The notes beneath the pieces are model-generated. The model had not been told where the DNA came from. It was given only the letters and a program-made list of their open reading frames with translations, and ran no database searches. From Comamonas badia DSM 17552 (GTDB taxonomy: Bacteria > Pseudomonadota > Gammaproteobacteria > Burkholderiales > Burkholderiaceae_C), in assembly GCF_000484635.1 (NCBI RefSeq), contig NZ_AXVM01000002.1, positions 434,001-498,000 of the forward strand: a stretch of DNA of 64,000 bases, written 5' to 3'. The number at the start of each line of letters is the position of its first letter. Positions within the stretch are counted from its first letter, which is position 1. Made by a program: the position numbers and the translations under genes. Positions 57,931 to 64,000 of this stretch are shown here, piece after piece.

Positions 57931-60250
57931 GAAGCAGAGACCACAGCCGCGCGGGGCTGAGCGGCATCTGCAGCCGTGGCGCCGCTTCAGCACGGCCATT
58001 GCGCGCAAGCGCATCGGCTATGGCATTGACCACGCACGGGGTGGCGCCAATGGTGCCGAGCTCGCCCACGCCCTTGACGCCCAGCAGATTGTTCGCGCAG
58101 GGGGTGGATTCATCCATTTCCATGTGGAACCCGCAGGCAAAATTCTGCGCACGCGGCGCGCAGTAATCCATCAGGCTGCCGGTGAGCAACTGTCCGGTTT
58201 CATCGTCGTACACCAGCCGCTCCATCAGTGCCTGGCCTATGCCCTGCACCGCACCGCCCACCAGCTGCCCGCGCACGATGGTAGGGTTCACCACGCGGCC
58301 GATGTCATTCACGCCGGTATACGCAACGACCTCCACCGTGCCGGTCTGCGGGTCAATCTCCACCTCGCTCACATGCGCCGCGTTGGGCCAGGTCGGCCCG
58401 GCCACGGTGTGGGTATGTTCGACGTAGATATGGCCGCCCGCCTGCTTGCCCGCCAGCGCAAACAGGTCGATGCTGCGGTCAGTGCCTGCCACGGTGAAAC
58501 GCGCGGCCTCGTAGCGGATATCGGCCTCCGACACTTCGAGCTCCGAGGCGGCGAGCTTCCTGGCCTCGTCCACCGTGCGGCGCGCGCCCGTGAACATGGC
58601 CGAGCCGCCTGTGAACAAGGAGCGCGAACCCGCCGTGCCGAAGCCGTTGCCGCGGTCGGTATCGCCCAGCACCACGCGTACCTGTTCGATGGGAACACCA
58701 AACGCATCGACGACGAGCTGCGCCAGCGAGGTGGCGATACCCTGGCCCATCTGGTTCACGGCCGAGTACACCTCGATCACGCCGCTGGCCTGCACGTCGA
58801 CGGTGACGCGCTCCTCAAACGCATTGCCTCCGGTCCATTCCAGAAACGTGGCGATGCCGAGCCCGCGCCACAGCCCGCGCGCCCTGGACTGCGCCACGCG
58901 CGCATCGAACCCCGCCCAGTCGGCCAGCGGCAGCGCCTGGTCCAGCACATGCTCGAAGCGCCCGGTGTCGTAGGTCTGGCCCATCGGGTTGGTGTAGGGC
59001 ATCTGCTGCGGCCGGATGAAGTTGCGCCGGCGCAGCTGCACGCGGTCGATGCCGATCTGGCGCGCGGCCTCGTCCATGAGACGCTCGATGTTGAAGATCG
59101 CCTCCGGCCGGCCCGCCCCGCGGTAGGCGCCGGTGGGCGCCTGGTGGGTCAGCACGGCGCGGAAGTGGAAATCAATCACCGGCACGTGGTAGACGCTGGT
59201 CTGCACCCAGGGGCCTATCAGCAACTGGATGACCACGCCGGTGGTCAGCGCGTAGGCGCCGATATTGGCCAGCGAATGCACGCGCAGCGCGAGGATGGCG
59301 CCATCGGCATCCAGTGCCAGCTCGGCATGCGACTGCAGATCGCGCCCGTGCATGGACGAGAGGAATTCCTCGCTGCGGTCCGCCGCCCAGCGCACCGCCC
59401 CGCCGGTGGCGCGCGCCGCCCAGGCGATCACCGCATCCTCGGGGTAGGAGCCGGTCTTCATGCCAAAGCCCCCGCCCACATCGCCCACGCGCACGCGCAC
59501 CACCTCGGGCGCCAGGCCGAGGGTGCGCGCCACATTGCCACGCACCGCCGTCGGCATCTGCGAGGAGATGTGCATGTCCAGCCGCGCCGCGGTCGCGTCC
59601 CAGGCCGCGCGCACGCTGCGCGGTTCCAGCGTGAGCGCGGCCACGCGCTGGTGCGTCAGATCCAGCGTGACCACATGCGCCGCGCGCGCGAACGCCGCAG
59701 CGGCGGCCTGCGCGTCGCCATGGCGTGCCTCGCAGGCGATGTTGTCCGGCGCCAGCGGCGTCACCGCCGCCTGTGCGCCAAGGGCTTGCTGCAACGTGGC
59801 CGCCGCGGGCAATGCCTCGTAATCCACCAGCACGGCCTCTGCCGCATCGCGTGCCTGCTGCTGCGTATCGGCCACCACCACCGCCAGTGCCTCACCGACG
59901 AAGCGCACCGTATCGACGGCCAGCGGATAGCGCTCCGGCGTGGCGCAGGCCGTTCCATCCGCACGCTGAAACGGTGCCCCGATCTGCATCGGCGGCACGC
60001 CCGCAGCCTTCAGGTCCGCGCCGCCGAACACCCCGCGCACACCGGGCATGGCGCGCGCCTGGGCGGCGTCCACGCTGCGAATGAGCGCATGCGCATGGGG
60101 TGAACGCACGAACACGGCCCAGCCATCGCCCGGCCGTTCCAGGTCGTCCACGTAATGGCCGCGGCCTTGCAGCAGCGCCGCATCTTCGACGCGCTGCACG
60201 GCGCGCCCGCTGCCAAAGCGCGTCGCAATGGGCGAGGTGGATTCAGTCAT
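57923..60250 (-). CDS. Molybdenum hydroxylase large subunit (form II CoxL-like)
   Basis: 775 residues of the xanthine dehydrogenase/CO dehydrogenase large-subunit family: FGSGRAVQRVEDAALLQGRG at the start, MoCo-binding segments VGDVGGGFGMKTGSYPEDAV and GTAGSRSLFTGGSAM, and the catalytic Glu in GVKGVGELGTIGATP. The active-site loop reads AYRGAGRPE, the form II pattern, not AYRCSFR of true CO dehydrogenases, so a different N-heterocycle or aldehyde substrate is likely. No small FeS or FAD subunit gene is adjacent in the window. Confidence 0.85.
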   Translation of the reverse strand: MTESTSPIATRFGSGRAVQRVEDAALLQGRGHYVDDLERPGDGWAVFVRSPHAHALIRSVDAAQARAMPGVRGVFGGADLKAAGVPPMQIGAPFQRADGTACATPERYPLAVDTVRFVGEALAVVVADTQQQARDAAEAVLVDYEALPAAATLQQALGAQAAVTPLAPDNIACEARHGDAQAAAAAFARAAHVVTLDLTHQRVAALTLEPRSVRAAWDATAARLDMHISSQMPTAVRGNVARTLGLAPEVVRVRVGDVGGGFGMKTGSYPEDAVIAWAARATGGAVRWAADRSEEFLSSMHGRDLQSHAELALDADGAILALRVHSLANIGAYALTTGVVIQLLIGPWVQTSVYHVPVIDFHFRAVLTHQAPTGAYRGAGRPEAIFNIERLMDEAARQIGIDRVQLRRRNFIRPQQMPYTNPMGQTYDTGRFEHVLDQALPLADWAGFDARVAQSRARGLWRGLGIATFLEWTGGNAFEERVTVDVQASGVIEVYSAVNQMGQGIATSLAQLVVDAFGVPIEQVRVVLGDTDRGNGFGTAGSRSLFTGGSAMFTGARRTVDEARKLAASELEVSEADIRYEAARFTVAGTDRSIDLFALAGKQAGGHIYVEHTHTVAGPTWPNAAHVSEVEIDPQTGTVEVVAYTGVNDIGRVVNPTIVRGQLVGGAVQGIGQALMERLVYDDETGQLLTGSLMDYCAPRAQNFACGFHMEMDESTPCANNLLGVKGVGELGTIGATPCVVNAIADALARNGRAEAAPRLQMPLSPARLWSLLHE

Positions 60251-60260
60251 AAGGAAAATG

Positions 60261-60279
60261 CGCGGCCCCACGGGCCGCG
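60261..60279 (-). other. Hairpin in leader of the molybdenum hydroxylase gene
   Basis: CGCGGCCC / GGGCCGCG, a perfect 8-bp stem with a 3-nt loop, 10 nt before the minus-strand ATG at 60250. It would tuck the ribosome-binding region against a stable stem and could lower translation. Confidence 0.35.
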
Positions 60280-60469
60280 GATGCAAATGCAATCCCCTGA
60301 CTATAGGGGGTCAGGCGCCGACCTGCAGACCTTGCTGTCGGCCATGCGAATCGGCCGCGCCGGAGAATATATTTTTGATAGCTGCAAGCGCACGCCAGTA
60401 AAGCGCAATCAACGTTTTTCATTCAAATCCATCCACCCCATCTCCTGGCCTAAAATAGCGCCTCTCGCA

Positions 60470-60496
60470 CCCCCGCCCTTACCGCCGGGGGTTTTT
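60470..60496 (+). terminator. Terminator-like hairpin just before mfd
   Basis: CCCCCG (60470-60475) / CGGGGG (60486-60491) followed by TTTTT, ending 17 nt before the mfd ATG, with a TAAAAT -10-like box at 60451. Either it stops upstream plus-strand transcription or it attenuates mfd itself. Confidence 0.5.
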
Positions 60497-60513
60497 GCCG
60501 TTTTCAGCCCGCC

Positions 60514-64000
<3,487 letters not shown>

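Overview
The window looks like a chromosome segment of a GC-rich betaproteobacterium of the order Burkholderiales, probably Comamonadaceae. This rests on the housekeeping content and order (bolA and a periplasmic parvulin; hupB, tRNA-Val, ppiD; thrS-infC-rpmI-rplT-pheS-pheT-ihfA-merR; phaR; a sigma-54-type pilin promoter). No rRNA is present, so the genus is not fixed.

Layout. 1-2.5 kb: 3' part of yciB, bolA, a secreted PpiC-type isomerase, a decayed HigB/HigA module and a Sel1-repeat protein. 2.6-5.9 kb: a type IV pilin behind a sigma-54 promoter, then a GT-C-type membrane protein and a GT2 glycosyltransferase. 6.0-16.6 kb: a surface-glycan locus in two opposed arms (plus: flippase, FkbM methyltransferase, GT2; minus: UDP-sugar dehydrogenase, two GT4, one GT2, an internally deleted methyltransferase). 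A hipBA module sits in the plus arm and an MNT/HEPN module in the minus arm. 16.6-22.6 kb: a toxin-antitoxin archipelago with an orphan HigA-like antitoxin, three brnTA pairs, hicAB, a second hipB with truncated hipA, a broken hipA-like gene, long direct repeats and a dead phage integrase. 22.68-31.09 kb: an 8.4-kb integrative element in tRNA-His, bounded by 49-bp direct repeats. It carries a tyrosine recombinase, an ADP-ribosyltransferase-like protein, an AlpA-like regulator, a primase-helicase and small unknown genes. 31.1-64 kb: conserved chromosome, comprising ppiD, tRNA-Val, hupB, pgsA, SPFH/NfeD pair, a PLP decarboxylase, the thrS-pheT-ihfA cluster, tRNA-Pro, an MgtA-type ATPase, phaR, an ovoA operon, LemA/TPM genes, ecotin, ispF/ispD, an orphan molybdenum hydroxylase large subunit, and mfd running off the end.

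How the parts work together. The left third is built for surface structures (pili, probably pilin glycosylation, exported glycan). Addiction modules are wedged into it so closely that hipA's stop overlaps the flippase start, and the MNT/HEPN pair ends 9 nt before a glycan operon. Almost every toxin-antitoxin module has a visible palindrome or inverted repeat as candidate operator.

The most striking new signal is upstream of thrS. A 15-residue leader peptide (MTPRTTTEMQFSQRG) uses all four threonine codons. It is followed by three mutually exclusive helices (1:2, 2:3, 3:4) ending in an intrinsic terminator, the complete anatomy of a threonine-sensing attenuator for a threonyl-tRNA synthetase operon. 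Other notable signals are GTG-initiated brnT genes sitting at their predicted transcription starts, an in-frame palindromic-repeat insertion in mfd, and an ADP-ribosylglycohydrolase relative beside ovoA that has lost its canonical metal ligands.
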